A stretch of DNA of 64,000 nt from contig JAOTRV010000023.1 of NCBI GenBank assembly GCA_030247575.1, positions 1-64,000 of the forward strand, in the 5' to 3' direction. The position numbers were made by a program, and so were the translations under genes. Source of the stretch: Sulfuritalea sp. (GTDB taxonomy: Bacteria > Pseudomonadota > Gammaproteobacteria > Burkholderiales > Rhodocyclaceae). This document shows, in pieces, positions 8,535 to 17,871 of this stretch; the stretch's first letter is position 1; every line of letters begins with the position of its first letter. The notes below the pieces were generated by a model. That model saw only the letters and a list, made by a program, of their open reading frames with translations. It was not told where the DNA came from and made no database searches.

Positions 8535-11338
8535 GGAGGTGTTCCCTCTGGAGCCGAAGGCGACCATACATCGTCGCCCCCTTTCCCGGAAAGGGGGACG
8601 GGGGGATTGTCCTCGGCTTCATGCTGTTGCCTTCGCTCCGCGACGCGGAGCAAAGGCAACACCTCGCAGTACTCGATCAGCTTTTCATCCTTGAAAACCA
8701 CCGCTGCAGTGCCGTCGCGCACTTCGCGCGCGAGTTCGGTGATGCGCTCGGCCCAGAGGCGGCGCAGCGCCTGCCAATCGGGAAACTCGTCTTCCGCATA
8801 ACGCTTGCGCTGGGCATCGAGCGCTTTCACCTCGGGCAGCAGGCCGTCGCTTTCCGCCACGCCGAGAAACGCCGGCTCGTCGCGCGTGACGCGAGCCAGG
8901 GCCACGGCCGCCACGGCACGATCGGGAAAGGCCAGCGCGGCATAGATCGGCAGTTGCGGTTCGCCGATGCGCGACTCGGCCCAGCTGTCGGTCGACACAT
9001 TGCGCCCGCTCTTGTAGTCGATCACCACCAGGCGGCCGTCCTCGAGTTCGTCGACGCGGTCGATCACCACGCGCACCGGCAGGCCCTCGATGTCGAGTTT
9101 GTGTTTTTCCTCGCAGGCAACGACGCGGAAAGGCGCGCGCTGCGCCTCGACGTCGAGCCAGACCGCGAGCAGCGCCTGCAGCCGTTCGCCTTCGAGTTGG
9201 CGCAGGCGCGGCGGCAGCGGCTCGACCGCCTCGCGGTCGAAGCCGGCCAGCGCGTGCGTCACCACGCGCCGAATTTCCGCTGCGCGGGCACCTTGCTCCA
9301 TGTGCGTCAGATCGGCCAGACTGCGGCCGCGCCAGAACTCTTCCAGCGCCGCGTGCAGCAGCGAGCCGCGCGCCCGCGCATCGAGGCCGTAAGTAGACGC
9401 CGGCAACACGGCGGCCCCGAGCCGGTAGCGATAAAAAGCCCACGCCGGGCACACCGCCTGGGCAGCCAGCAGGGCCGTGCCGCCGCGCAGGTACTCGCCG
9501 GCACCGACCGCAGGCGCCTTCGCGTCGTCGAGGCGTTCCAGCGCGTCGTCGTCATGGATGATTGCCGCAACGCCCGGCCATTCGCGGCGCGGAATCTCCG
9601 CCAGCAGCGGGCTCGGCCGCAAGGGCCGCTCGCCTTCGCGCAGCGTCCAGGAGAACACTACTTCGCCTGCGCTTTCGCGCCACGAGGCCTGCAGGCTTTG
9701 CGCCTCCGCCGCCAGGCTGTCGGCGCGCGCCGCGGGGATGCCGGCGCGCCGCTGCAATTCGGCGGGCAGCAGCGGATTCGGCCGCGGCGCCGGCGGCCAT
9801 GCGCCCTCGACGAGCCCCATGACCCAAAGCCCATCCACCGGGTCGGCCAGGGCGTCGGTCAGGCCGCATATTTCCACCCGCGGCGGAGTCCGCCGCACCG
9901 CGGCGAAAGCCTGGTCGCGACACTGCCGCTGCACTTGGCGCAGCGCCTCGCCGCCATCGACGCGGCCGAGAATGCCGTCCAGCGCGAGCAGGTCGCCCAG
10001 GGCCGCGCGCAATTCGTCGCAGGCCGCACGCTCACCTGCCAGCAGGCTGCGCTGACCGGGCCAGCCGAGCGCCTCGATCAGGCCGCCGAACGTCCGGCCC
10101 CATGCCGAAGGAAGCTGGCGGCGCGGCGCGGCGCGCACCGCTTCCAGCAGCGCACCCAGATGGGCGGCAAGGCGCGCCGCCGGCAGCGCTTCGGCCTGGC
10201 GCAGCACCGCGCGCACCAGGCGTTCCAGGCTGGTTTCCGGCGGCAGGCTTTCGCGCAGCGCGGCTTCGACCCGGGCGCGGGCATCGGCTTCGTCGACATC
10301 GGCCGACCAGCCCGCGCCGCAAAGCAGGGCGCCGACTTCGGCCTGCGCCACCCGCCGCGGATGAACGAGGAGTTGCAACAGGCGCAAGGCGACGTCAACC
10401 AGCGGCTCGGCCGCCAGCGGCGAGCCCGACGCGAACGCGTAGTCGCGTTCCAGCGCCGCCCAGCCGGCACCCACGGCATCGGGATGCAAACACTCTTCGA
10501 GCGCAGATTCCAGCAGGCGCCGTCGCGCCGGCAGATCGGCGACGGCGATGCGCACGCGCGTCGCAGGCGCGCTTCCCATTCCGGCCGCCGCATCGCGCGT
10601 CAGCCGGTCGCGCGCCCACTGCGCCGCGGCGACGCATTCGGTCGCCGCGTCGAGGCATTCGGCGCCTGACGCAGGCGCGGTCTCGCCGCGCCCGAAATCC
10701 AGCCGGAACAGTTCGACGCCGCGCGCCTCCAGCACCACCAGCAGACGCGAGACCAGCGGATCGGGCGCAATGAAGCCCGCAATGCCGATGCGCGCCGGCA
10801 GGCCGCCGATGCCGCGCTCGACGGTTTCGATGCGCCATGCCATGACGTCGTCCGCCGTGCGCCAGGACCCGGCCCGGCAGGCCTCGCCCACGCTTTCCCG
10901 CCAGCGCGAAAAGGCGCGGTATTCCTCGGTGTGCAGGGCTTCCGGCACTTCGATGCGCCACGTCCGCTGCAGGCTCGCGGCTTCCATCGCCGCCAGCGCC
11001 ATGCCGTCGCGATCGAACAGTTCCGCCGCCGCGCCGGCTTCCTTGGCGATCGCCTGTTCCCACAGGCTGCGCTCCTGCGCGCGAGAGAGAAAGGTGCCGG
11101 ACACGCCGGCCGGCGGGATCTCGCCGCGCAGCAATGCCGCCGAGGTCAGGTGGTCGAGCCACATCGCCGGCGTCGAACTCTGCAGCGCCTGCCAGGTCGC
11201 GGCGCCGCGCGCCGCCTGCAGCTCGCCGTGGGCGCGGCGCAATCCGGTCGCCAGCCGCGCCGTGGCGCACAGCACCAACGGCTCCGGCCCGCCGGGCAGC
11301 TCGGCCAGCTTAACAAGGGGCAGGTCGGAACGGATCAT
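8531..11338 (-). CDS. addB: AddB-like repair nuclease (partner of AddA)
   Basis: Protein of 935 residues with a C-terminal PD-(D/E)XK nuclease signature ([10 protein letters not shown] followed by PQLPIYAAL). The rest matches the long inactive-helicase layout of AddB or the betaproteobacterial 'probable DNA repair protein' family. It precedes addA with stop and start overlapping. The final 30 or so residues (from [16 protein letters not shown]) are encoded by dispersed repeat R1, so the native C-terminus has probably been replaced or extended by repeat DNA. An R3 repeat lies at 9391-9413. No phosphate-binding loop is evident near the N-terminus, as expected for AddB of this subgroup. Confidence 0.88.
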   Translation of the reverse strand: MIRSDLPLVKLAELPGGPEPLVLCATARLATGLRRAHGELQAARGAATWQALQSSTPAMWLDHLTSAALLRGEIPPAGVSGTFLSRAQERSLWEQAIAKEAGAAAELFDRDGMALAAMEAASLQRTWRIEVPEALHTEEYRAFSRWRESVGEACRAGSWRTADDVMAWRIETVERGIGGLPARIGIAGFIAPDPLVSRLLVVLEARGVELFRLDFGRGETAPASGAECLDAATECVAAAQWARDRLTRDAAAGMGSAPATRVRIAVADLPARRRLLESALEECLHPDAVGAGWAALERDYAFASGSPLAAEPLVDVALRLLQLLVHPRRVAQAEVGALLCGAGWSADVDEADARARVEAALRESLPPETSLERLVRAVLRQAEALPAARLAAHLGALLEAVRAAPRRQLPSAWGRTFGGLIEALGWPGQRSLLAGERAACDELRAALGDLLALDGILGRVDGGEALRQVQRQCRDQAFAAVRRTPPRVEICGLTDALADPVDGLWVMGLVEGAWPPAPRPNPLLPAELQRRAGIPAARADSLAAEAQSLQASWRESAGEVVFSWTLREGERPLRPSPLLAEIPRREWPGVAAIIHDDDALERLDDAKAPAVGAGEYLRGGTALLAAQAVCPAWAFYRYRLGAAVLPASTYGLDARARGSLLHAALEEFWRGRSLADLTHMEQGARAAEIRRVVTHALAGFDREAVEPLPPRLRQLEGERLQALLAVWLDVEAQRAPFRVVACEEKHKLDIEGLPVRVVIDRVDELEDGRLVVIDYKSGRNVSTDSWAESRIGEPQLPIYAALAFPDRAVAAVALARVTRDEPAFLGVAESDGLLPEVKALDAQRKRYAEDEFPDWQALRRLWAERITELAREVRDGTAAVVFKDEKLIEYCEVLPLLRVAERRQQHEAEDNPPVPLSGKGGDDVWSPSAPEGTPP
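8570..8609. repeat. Dispersed repeat family R1, copy in addB/addA junction
   Basis: A run ATCGTCGCCCCCTTTCCCGG followed by AAAGGGGGACGGGGGGATTG. The same flanking halves occur at 24481-24557, where an extra roughly 35-bp module is inserted between them. Here the minus strand is translated as the [14 protein letters not shown] tail of AddB. Confidence 0.7.
9391..9413 (+). repeat. Dispersed repeat R3, copy 3 (in addB)
   Basis: Plus-strand copy, AAGTAGACGCCGGCAACACG, antisense to addB, where it is read as VLPASTYG. Compare VAPASTPD at copy 2. Confidence 0.65.
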
Positions 11339-11382
11339 CTCGGAGCCAAACCCGAGTCAGATATCGTCGTAGGAAAACACAC

Positions 11383-11526
11383 TCACCGTATCGCCAGCGC
11401 CGACTCTTGATGACTTGTCGAACGAACATGGATGTCGTCATTGAGCATAAGCAACGCATCTTCATTGATTTCAGGAATGAAAGTAATTTCCGTGGACTGC
11501 AAATTCAGGAGCCTCACCATACGCAT
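11383..11526 (-). CDS. Small hypothetical protein, 47 aa
   Basis: An ATG at 11526 opens a 47-codon frame beginning MRMVRLLNLQSTEITFIPEI and ending ALAIR, placed 5 bp after the Bro-N gene stop in the same orientation. Its base composition is more AT-rich than the flanking repair genes, like the rest of this patch. A second in-frame ATG is at 11520. No domain is recognised; it may be the last member of the small accessory cassette or a chance frame. Confidence 0.35.
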   Translation of the reverse strand: MRMVRLLNLQSTEITFIPEINEDALLMLNDDIHVRSTSHQESALAIR

Positions 11527-11531
11527 ACCTT

Positions 11532-12380
11532 TCAGTCTTTCTTGCTGCTCAGCTTCTTGCGTACCACCGCCTCCGGCAATGCCTTGTAGTTCTCGCGGCT
11601 AGCCACACGCCGGCCGGACTTCTTTTCCAGGTCAACCCGGGCATTGCCAGCCACCGTGCCGCCCTCGATGGCGGCTTCGCGGTTCCGGTCGTAGCCCCGA
11701 GCATCGCGGTTGCGGGCGATCTCGGTTGTGGAGGCCTCGCCCAACATGGTGAAGATCAGCTCCAGGTCGTTCATGTGGTCGCGCAGATTGTCGGCCGGCT
11801 TGTCGAGTCTCTTGAACTCCTTGTATTCGGCCGGAGTCATGCCGAAGGTGGCTCGGCTGATTTCGGCGGTGAGGATGGCGTATTCGCGCTGCTCTTTTAC
11901 GCCCCGCTTTTGCCATTCGTTGGTGAGTTCGTCGCGAATGGCGATGCCGCGCACACGCTTCTCGATCCACTCGTCGCTGTAGCCCTTGGCCTTGTATAAC
12001 TCGCGCATGCGCGTTGCGGCCAGCTCGGGATTTTCAATTTCCTCCAGCCGCTCGTAGCCGACGCGGGCCAGCCAACGCTTGAAGGGTTCGGCTTTGGGCG
12101 AGGGAATGGACTGGATGATGCGCAGCAGGCCTTCGGCATTGGCGCATTGCGTCTGTCTTCGCTTTCCATCCGGCGCCAGCAGTTCAAGGGGGGGACAAAG
12201 TGTCCCCCAGTTGGCGTCGAGTTCCGCCTCGCGCTTGCGCATCTTTTTGATGTAATCGCGAACATTGGCGGAATCCGTCAGCGCCTGCACCACGTCGGCC
12301 ACCGAAAAATACCACTTGCCGTCCATTTCATTCCAGACCGAGCGGATCTGAGCGGACTCGAACAGCTTGACGTTGTTCAT
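11532..12380 (-). CDS. Bro-N (BRO family / DinD-like) protein
   Basis: Protein of 282 residues. The N-terminal 100 residues (MNNVKLFESAQIRSVWNEMD, then WYFSVADVVQALTDS and YIKKMRKRE) match the Bro-N fold of phage antirepressors. The middle and C-terminal parts (ERLEEIENPELAATRMRELY; FGMTPAEYKEFKRLDKPADN) are typical of the chromosomal Bro-N/DinD-type family found in genomic islands. The ATG at 12380 overlaps the stop of an upstream ORF6N-like fragment (ATGA). Such proteins bind DNA and are often linked to damage response or mobile elements; the actual role here is unknown. Confidence 0.75.
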   Translation of the reverse strand: MNNVKLFESAQIRSVWNEMDGKWYFSVADVVQALTDSANVRDYIKKMRKREAELDANWGTLCPPLELLAPDGKRRQTQCANAEGLLRIIQSIPSPKAEPFKRWLARVGYERLEEIENPELAATRMRELYKAKGYSDEWIEKRVRGIAIRDELTNEWQKRGVKEQREYAILTAEISRATFGMTPAEYKEFKRLDKPADNLRDHMNDLELIFTMLGEASTTEIARNRDARGYDRNREAAIEGGTVAGNARVDLEKKSGRRVASRENYKALPEAVVRKKLSSKKD

Positions 12381-12643
12381 AGCGTCTTCCCTTCCTGCGC
12401 GAAACGGATCCTCATGTCGCCGAACATCACCGACAGGCACTCGGTAGTCGGGGTGTTCTTGCGCGAGACGTCATCGTGCTTGAGCGTTTGGACAGTCTTG
12501 CGTGGCGAACGCCGCACGCTGGAGAGCTTGGCAACACCCTGCTCGGTGAAGGTGTAGGGTAAAGCGCTGATATTGCGCGGCGATGTGGTCACAATTTGTG
12601 ACCACATAGAGCCTGCCTTTGAGCCAGTCGATGAATTCGACAT
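12377..12643 (-). pseudogene. ORF6N/KilA-type domain fragment, 88 aa
   Basis: The frame contains SQIVTTSPRNISALPYTFTE and continues QGVAKLSSVRRSPRK, the core of the ORF6N domain of phage and island proteins (usual form PYAFTEQGVAMLSSVLRS). The normal N-terminal part of ORF6N and the helices after the motif are missing or scrambled, so this is most likely a decayed remnant. It may be translated from ATG 12643 or 12607, and its stop overlaps the Bro-N start, so it could now serve mainly as a leader for that gene. Confidence 0.55.
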
Positions 12644-12663
12644 TGCCGGATTATAGGAAGGAT

Positions 12664-12777
12664 TCATCCCGCCAGCGGCAACATCAGGGCACCAAGCGCA
12701 CACAGGGTGGTGGTGACGACGAACACGGCGAGATCGGCGGGATGGACAGGGTGACGCTCGGCTTGTTTCGCAGACAT
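12664..12777 (-). CDS. Very small membrane protein, 37 aa
   Basis: An ATG at 12777 is preceded at ideal distance by a perfect Shine-Dalgarno AAGGAGGAA (12782-12790). The 37-residue product starts MSAKQAERHPVHPADLAVFV and ends in one hydrophobic helix (VVTTTLCALGALMLPLAG). It follows rmuC by 46 bp. The strong RBS and clean single transmembrane segment favour a real gene. No family is recognised. Confidence 0.55.
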   Translation of the reverse strand: MSAKQAERHPVHPADLAVFVVTTTLCALGALMLPLAG

Positions 12778-12823
12778 GGAACTTCCTCCTTGAGAATGAG
12801 GAAGAGTCTGCCCGCCGCAAGGC

Positions 12824-14176
12824 TCATGGGATGAGCCTGTCGTCCTTGGCCAGAAGCTCCGGCGCCTGCTGCTCGCGCGGCAGCGCCTCGACCGGATGGA
12901 GGTCGCCGATCTCCTTGTCCTCGGCAGCCACCTTGAGGTCGCGGAACTTGCGGGCCGAGACGAGGACCCGCGTTTCCATCGAGGCCACGGACTTGTTGTA
13001 GGCGCCGACGGCCTCGCCGAGGTTCTTGCCGACGCGGCCCCAATGTTCCGTCACCGTGACGATGCGGTCGTAGAGCTCGCGCCCGAGCTGGCTGATGCGC
13101 TCGGCGTTCTCGGTCAGCGCCTGCTGGGTCCAGCCGTAGGCGACGGCGCGCAGCAGCGCGATCAGCGTGGTCGGCGTGGCGAGGATCACGCGCTGCTCGA
13201 CGCCCTGCTCGATCAAGGACGGGTCGGCCTCCAGCGCGGCCGAGTAGAACATCTCGCCGGGCAGGAACAGCACGACGAAATCCGGCGAGGGCTGGAACTG
13301 CTCCCAGTAGGCTTTCTGGCCGAGCTTCTTGAGGTGCTCGCGCACCTGGCGCGCGTGATCGGCCAGCTTGCGCTTCTTCTCTTCTTCGTCGCCCGCTTCC
13401 AGCGCTTCGAGATAGGCGGCCAAGGGCGCCTTGGCATCGACCACGATGTTCTTGCCGCCGGGCAGCTTGATGACCATGTCGGGGCGCAGCCGGCCGTCTT
13501 CGGTGGTGGTGCTTTCCTGCTCGAAGAAATCGCAGTGATCGAGCATGCCGGCCATTTCGACCACGCGCTTGAGTTGCAGCTCGCCCCAGCGCCCGCGCGT
13601 TTGCGGCGCGCGCAGGGCCTTGACCAGGTTGCCGGTTTCCAGGCGCAGGGCGCCCTGCGCCTCGGCCATCGCGCGCACCTGCTCGGTCAGCGTGGCATAG
13701 GCGTCGATGCGCGACTTTTCGATGCCCTGGATCTGCAGCTCGAATTTCTCCAGCGAGGTCTTGACCGGCGCCACCAGTTCGCCGATGGCCAGCTGGCGCT
13801 TGTCGAGGTCGGTCTTGGCCGAAGCCAGTGCGGCGGCTTGCTGCGCTTCCAGCGTGGCGCGGGCGAGTTCGAGGAAGGACTGGTTGTTCTTCGCCAGCGC
13901 ATCGGCCGAAATCACCTTGAAGGCGTCGGCGAAGCTCTCGCGCGCGGCTTCGAAGGTCGCCTGCCGCTCGGCGAACAGCGCCAGATCCTTTTCCCGCTCG
14001 GCCTGCAGGGTGGCGCACCGTACCGCCAGCGTCGACTCCCGGGCCCGCAGCGCCGCCAGTTCGTTCTCCTGCTGAGCCAGCCGCGCCTGCGCTTCCCGAA
14101 CGCGCGCGCCGAGAACCCACGCCACCAGGCCGCCGCCGAGCAACAGCCCCACCACCAGTGCAATGCCTATTTCCAT
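12824..14176 (-). CDS. rmuC: DNA recombination protein RmuC
   Basis: Protein of 450 residues: an N-terminal membrane anchor ([20 protein letters not shown]), a long coiled coil (about residues 25-150), then the conserved RmuC nuclease-like core ([47 protein letters not shown]). RmuC limits recombination between inverted repeats; its biochemical activity is not settled. Length and domain order are normal. A 37-aa membrane peptide gene follows. Confidence 0.93.
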   Translation of the reverse strand: MEIGIALVVGLLLGGGLVAWVLGARVREAQARLAQQENELAALRARESTLAVRCATLQAEREKDLALFAERQATFEAARESFADAFKVISADALAKNNQSFLELARATLEAQQAAALASAKTDLDKRQLAIGELVAPVKTSLEKFELQIQGIEKSRIDAYATLTEQVRAMAEAQGALRLETGNLVKALRAPQTRGRWGELQLKRVVEMAGMLDHCDFFEQESTTTEDGRLRPDMVIKLPGGKNIVVDAKAPLAAYLEALEAGDEEEKKRKLADHARQVREHLKKLGQKAYWEQFQPSPDFVVLFLPGEMFYSAALEADPSLIEQGVEQRVILATPTTLIALLRAVAYGWTQQALTENAERISQLGRELYDRIVTVTEHWGRVGKNLGEAVGAYNKSVASMETRVLVSARKFRDLKVAAEDKEIGDLHPVEALPREQQAPELLAKDDRLIP

Positions 14177-14242
14177 GCCGAATTCAATCCGGATTCATCG
14201 TCAGACCGGAGAGTATCACTCGCGCATGGCTCAGGGGATGCG

Positions 14243-14647
14243 CTACTCATTGATGCTGCGGATCAGTCGCCCGGCCTTCTTGGTCGGACGGCCCTTCAGG
14301 CCGGCGCCGGGCATCGGCGCCAGGCGGCGGATTTCCTCCTGCCGCAGGCGGCGGGCCTCGCTTTCCGCGGTCTCCTCGTAGAGCTGGCGGGCTTCCGGCG
14401 CGGGACGGCGCTGGGCGCTCACGCCGCGCACGAGGACAGTCCAGCGCAATTCGCCGGCGGCGATGTCGAGCTCGTCGCCGGGCTTCAGTTCGCGCGCCGG
14501 CTTGACCTGCTGCCCGTTCCACTTGACCCGGCCGCCGTCGATCGCGGCGGCAGCCAGGCTGCGCGTCTTGAAGAAGCGCGCGGCCCAGAGCCATTTGTCG
14601 ATGCGCTGCCGCGGCTGGTCGCGCAATTGATTGTCATGCTCGGTCAT
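14243..14647 (-). CDS. hslR: Ribosome-associated heat-shock protein Hsp15, S4 domain
   Basis: Protein of 134 residues with an N-terminal S4 RNA-binding domain (RIDKWLWAARFFKTRSLAAA, then GGRVKWNGQQVKPARELKPG) and a basic C-terminal tail, the layout of Hsp15. In E. coli this protein binds free 50S subunits carrying nascent chains and helps recycle stalled translation. It follows the MaoC gene at 36 bp. Confidence 0.88.
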   Translation of the reverse strand: MTEHDNQLRDQPRQRIDKWLWAARFFKTRSLAAAAIDGGRVKWNGQQVKPARELKPGDELDIAAGELRWTVLVRGVSAQRRPAPEARQLYEETAESEARRLRQEEIRRLAPMPGAGLKGRPTKKAGRLIRSINE

Positions 14648-14683
14648 GAAACACTGAAACCGGAGCCTGCGTCCGTCCGGTAA

Positions 14684-15133
14684 CTATTTGGCGGCCGCGT
14701 CGCGCTTGCGCTGCGAGGTGACCATGACCGTCGCCTCGCCGTCGATGACCACCTTGCCGCCCACGGAACACACCGTGTCGAGCACGACGCGGCATTTTTC
14801 GGCGATGACTTCCTTGACGGTGACCCGGGCATGCACGGTATCGCCGGGGCGCACCGGAGCGCGAAAGCGCAGCGACTGCCCCATGTAGATCGTGCCGGGC
14901 CCCGGCAGATGGTTGCCCAGCACCGCCGAAAGCAGACCGGCGCTCAGCATGCCATGGGCGATACGGCCGCCGAAGGGCGTGGTTCGCCCGTACTCTTCAT
15001 CCATATGCACCGCATTGACGTCGGTGGTGATGCCGGCAAAGAGGACGATGTCCGCATCCGTAATGGTTTTGGCGACTTCCGCGCTCATGCCGGCCGCGAT
15101 GTCTTCGATGTCGTAACCGTTCAGCGGGTTCAT
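14684..15133 (-). CDS. MaoC-like (R)-enoyl-CoA hydratase
   Basis: Protein of 149 residues with the single hot-dog fold of PhaJ/MaoC hydratases. The hydratase-2 motif is clear: the Asp and His fall in FAGITTDVNAVHMDEEYGR, followed by GGRIAHGMLSAGLLSAVLG. It would hydrate trans-2-enoyl-CoA to the (R)-3-hydroxyacyl-CoA, supplying PHA precursors or fatty-acid turnover. The ATG at 15133 starts at the conserved MNPLNGYDIEDI; a longer frame upstream is unlikely. Confidence 0.85.
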   Translation of the reverse strand: MNPLNGYDIEDIAAGMSAEVAKTITDADIVLFAGITTDVNAVHMDEEYGRTTPFGGRIAHGMLSAGLLSAVLGNHLPGPGTIYMGQSLRFRAPVRPGDTVHARVTVKEVIAEKCRVVLDTVCSVGGKVVIDGEATVMVTSQRKRDAAAK

Positions 15134-15186
15134 CGCAATCCTTTGTCGTGGCCGGGGTAATCGAGTCGGGCAGCAGCGCAACGCCC

Positions 15187-17799
15187 CTACTGCCGGCGCC
15201 ATTCGATCTTCTGCAGGGTACCACCGACCGCAAGACTCGCCCGCCGCAGTTCCGAAGCCATCCTGAGCTCGATGGCTAACCGTCCGCGGACATTGTCGGT
15301 CGCATCGACCTCGGCCGTGCCGCTGGCCGCCATGGCGCCCTCGTGCAGGCGCATCTGACGCAGCTGCGTCGCGCCGCGATCATGAACAAAGGCGCCGGAG
15401 AGCTCGGCAAACTTGGTCGTGCCGCTCGTCGCTCCGCCCTGGATCATGCGTCCGAAGTCCACCCCCAGCAGGTTTCCTCGCGCGACCTTGAAGTCGCCTT
15501 CCAGATGTTTCGTCGCGAAGAGCTTGCCGGCATCCGCCGCCTGCATGGCATACGCGGCCGTCCCCACCAGCCTGCCGTCGTCGACGATGCCGGGGAAAAG
15601 TCGCGAGGCGTCGACCTGCTTGGCATTCAATTCGCCGGAAAGACTCCACTGCGCACCCCATTTCAGGCCGGCATTGCCGCTCAGGATGCCGCCGTAGGCA
15701 AAGGCCTTGAACTCCGTCACGGCAAGCCCGGCCTTGTTCGCCGTGGCACTGGCGACCAGTTCATCGAGCACGAGGGTCGAACCGAAAGGAAGCTTGAATG
15801 TCCGCGCCTTGAGGTCGATCTGCACCGACTGGTCCTTCGGCGTCAGTTCCAAGCTGAGGTTCTTGTCCGTCGATTCCATGACAATGGTTTTCCAGTCGCC
15901 CTGGCCATCGGGCTGCAACTTCGCGTCGAAAGCGGGAAGGCTGACGTTCTTCGACTGAAGCTTGGCGTTCAGCACGGTGACGGGACCGAACGCGACGCCC
16001 TGCGCCTGCGCCTCGCCGAACAGGATCCAGCCCAGGCCCTCTTCGGTTACCACGGGCGAGTTCAGTTCGACCGCCGAGAACGCCTTCCTGTCATTCACCA
16101 GATTGCCGAGGGCCCCGATCGCCTTGATCTCGGGAATGCTGATCTGCCCCTCGTTGCCGATGGAAACACCCTCGAGCCGCACGTGCCGTTGCGGCACCAG
16201 CGACAAGCGCAGCGACTTGATTTTCACCGGCTGCTGAAACTGCGCGGCCAGGGATTTCTCGAACTGCGGAATCTGTCCGTCGAACGAAACCAGATGAACG
16301 GCGACCACGCCGATCACCAGCAGCGCAGTGATTCCCGCGGCGAGTTGCCTGGCCCGGTTGCTCGGCTTCGCCGACCCGGATTTGGCCTCCTTCGCCGTCG
16401 CCCGCTTGTCCCTCTTTGCGGCAGCCTCCTGCTCTTCGCGGCGGAACTTGTCCTCGGCTTCGCGCCACGCCTTTTCTTCCGCCGCCATGCGGTCATTGGC
16501 CGCGGCCTCCTGGCGTACGCGCTCGGCCTCGCGTCGGGCCGCTTCCTCGGCCTCGTGCCGGCCTGCGTCGTCGGCCGTCCGTTGCGCCTGCGCCTCGGCT
16601 TCCTGGCGGGCACGTTCGGCCTCGTGCCGGGCCTTTTCCCCGGCTTCCCGCCGCACCTTTTCTTCGGCCTCGTACCGGGCTTTTTCTTCGGCCGCGTGCC
16701 GGGTCTTTTCCTCTGCGTCGCGGCGGGTCCTTTCCTCAGCCTGCCGCCGCGCCGTTTCTTCGGCCTCGTGCCTGGCTTTTTCCTCGACCTCCCGCCGGAT
16801 TCTTGCTTCGGCCTCGTACCGCGCCTTCTCCTCGGCCTCGCGCCGGGCCTTCTCTTCGCCGTCGCGCCGCTCCAGTTCCTCGGCCAGCTTGCGCGCCTGT
16901 TGCTCGGCTTCCTGCCTTGCGCGTTCCGCGGCTTCACGCCGGGTCTGTTCTTCGGCGAGCTTCCGCGCCTGTTGCTCGGCTTCCTCCCGGGCGCGTTCGG
17001 CCGCCTTGCGACGCTCCTGTTCCTCGGCGTCCTTGCGGGCCTGCTCCTCCGCCAGTTTTCGCGCCTGTTCCTCGGCTTCCTGCCGGGCACGTTCGGCGGC
17101 CTTCTGGCGCACCCGCTCCGCCGCCTGCTTCAGCTCCTGTTCTTCGGCCTGTTTCGCCTGTTTCTCGGCTTCCTCCCGGGCCTGCTCGGCGGCCTTGAGC
17201 CGTACACGCTCTGCCGCCTGCTTCAGCTCCTGGTCTTCGGCCTGCTTGCGCGCCTGTTCCTCCGCCAGCTTCTTCGCCGCCTGCTGCTCGGCTTCCTTCC
17301 GGGCCCGCTCGGCCGCTTCGTGCCGCGCCTTTTCTTCGGCCTGCCTGCGCGCCTGTTCCTCCGCCAGCTTCTTCGCCGCCTGCTGCTCGGCTTCCTTCCG
17401 GGCCCGCTCGGCCGCTTCATGCCGCGCCTTTTCTTCGGCCTGCCTGCGCGCCTGTTCTTCCGCCTGCTTCTTCGCCGCCTGCTGCTCGGCTTCCTTCCGG
17501 GCCTGTTCGGCGGCCTTGCGCTGCTGCTCGTCAGGCGCCGCCGGTGCAATGCTGGTGAAATCGAGCATTCCCGCCGAACCCTCGGCTTCGCGGATCAGAT
17601 CACGGGCAAGAAGGGCCGCCACCGACCTGTCGAGCCAGTCGGCGGACCGGAAGTTGAGCCGGGTCTGCAGCTCCTCGACCGAGGACGTTCCATCGATGGC
17701 ACTCAGCACCTTGCGCAGATCGTTCGCGAGCTCGCGGGAATCCGAGGCGGCCATTTGCTCGCCTTTGTCAGTCCGGGTAAAGATGGTGCCTCTGTTCAT
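15187..17799 (-). CDS. Coiled-coil membrane protein with AsmA-like C-terminal region
   Basis: An 870-residue protein of unusual build. Residues 1-80 form a small helical domain (TIFTRTDKGEQ, LRKVLSAIDGTSSVEELQTR). Residues about 90-470 are an almost uninterrupted Glu/Arg/Ala/Lys coiled coil with TolA-like repeats. One transmembrane helix follows at about 490-508 (ITALLVIGVVAVHLV). The last 360 residues resemble AsmA-type domains (QQPVKIKSLRLSLVPQRHVR; LEGDFKVARGNLLGVDFGRM) and should lie in the periplasm. The start MNRGTIF was preferred over MAASDS (17754), which has a better RBS, because the TIFTRTDKGE segment looks part of the N-terminal domain. The function is unknown; it may bridge the cytoplasm and envelope. 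Confidence 0.7.
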   Translation of the reverse strand: MNRGTIFTRTDKGEQMAASDSRELANDLRKVLSAIDGTSSVEELQTRLNFRSADWLDRSVAALLARDLIREAEGSAGMLDFTSIAPAAPDEQQRKAAEQARKEAEQQAAKKQAEEQARRQAEEKARHEAAERARKEAEQQAAKKLAEEQARRQAEEKARHEAAERARKEAEQQAAKKLAEEQARKQAEDQELKQAAERVRLKAAEQAREEAEKQAKQAEEQELKQAAERVRQKAAERARQEAEEQARKLAEEQARKDAEEQERRKAAERAREEAEQQARKLAEEQTRREAAERARQEAEQQARKLAEELERRDGEEKARREAEEKARYEAEARIRREVEEKARHEAEETARRQAEERTRRDAEEKTRHAAEEKARYEAEEKVRREAGEKARHEAERARQEAEAQAQRTADDAGRHEAEEAARREAERVRQEAAANDRMAAEEKAWREAEDKFRREEQEAAAKRDKRATAKEAKSGSAKPSNRARQLAAGITALLVIGVVAVHLVSFDGQIPQFEKSLAAQFQQPVKIKSLRLSLVPQRHVRLEGVSIGNEGQISIPEIKAIGALGNLVNDRKAFSAVELNSPVVTEEGLGWILFGEAQAQGVAFGPVTVLNAKLQSKNVSLPAFDAKLQPDGQGDWKTIVMESTDKNLSLELTPKDQSVQIDLKARTFKLPFGSTLVLDELVASATANKAGLAVTEFKAFAYGGILSGNAGLKWGAQWSLSGELNAKQVDASRLFPGIVDDGRLVGTAAYAMQAADAGKLFATKHLEGDFKVARGNLLGVDFGRMIQGGATSGTTKFAELSGAFVHDRGATQLRQMRLHEGAMAASGTAEVDATDNVRGRLAIELRMASELRRASLAVGGTLQKIEWRRQ
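17220..17484 (-). repeat. 99-nt tandem repeat inside the coiled-coil gene
   Basis: Three successive units of 33 codons, the last partial, encode nearly identical QQAAKK(L/Q)AEEQARRQAEE-KARHEAAERARKEAE segments; the first two units are also almost identical at DNA level. The copy number is likely to vary between strains. Confidence 0.8.
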
Positions 17800-17871
17800 G
17801 GTTTCTGGATTCGCAGATTCGATGATGGTGACAGGATTGATGGGCCGGGCAGGCAAAGGCTCAAGGTCGGG

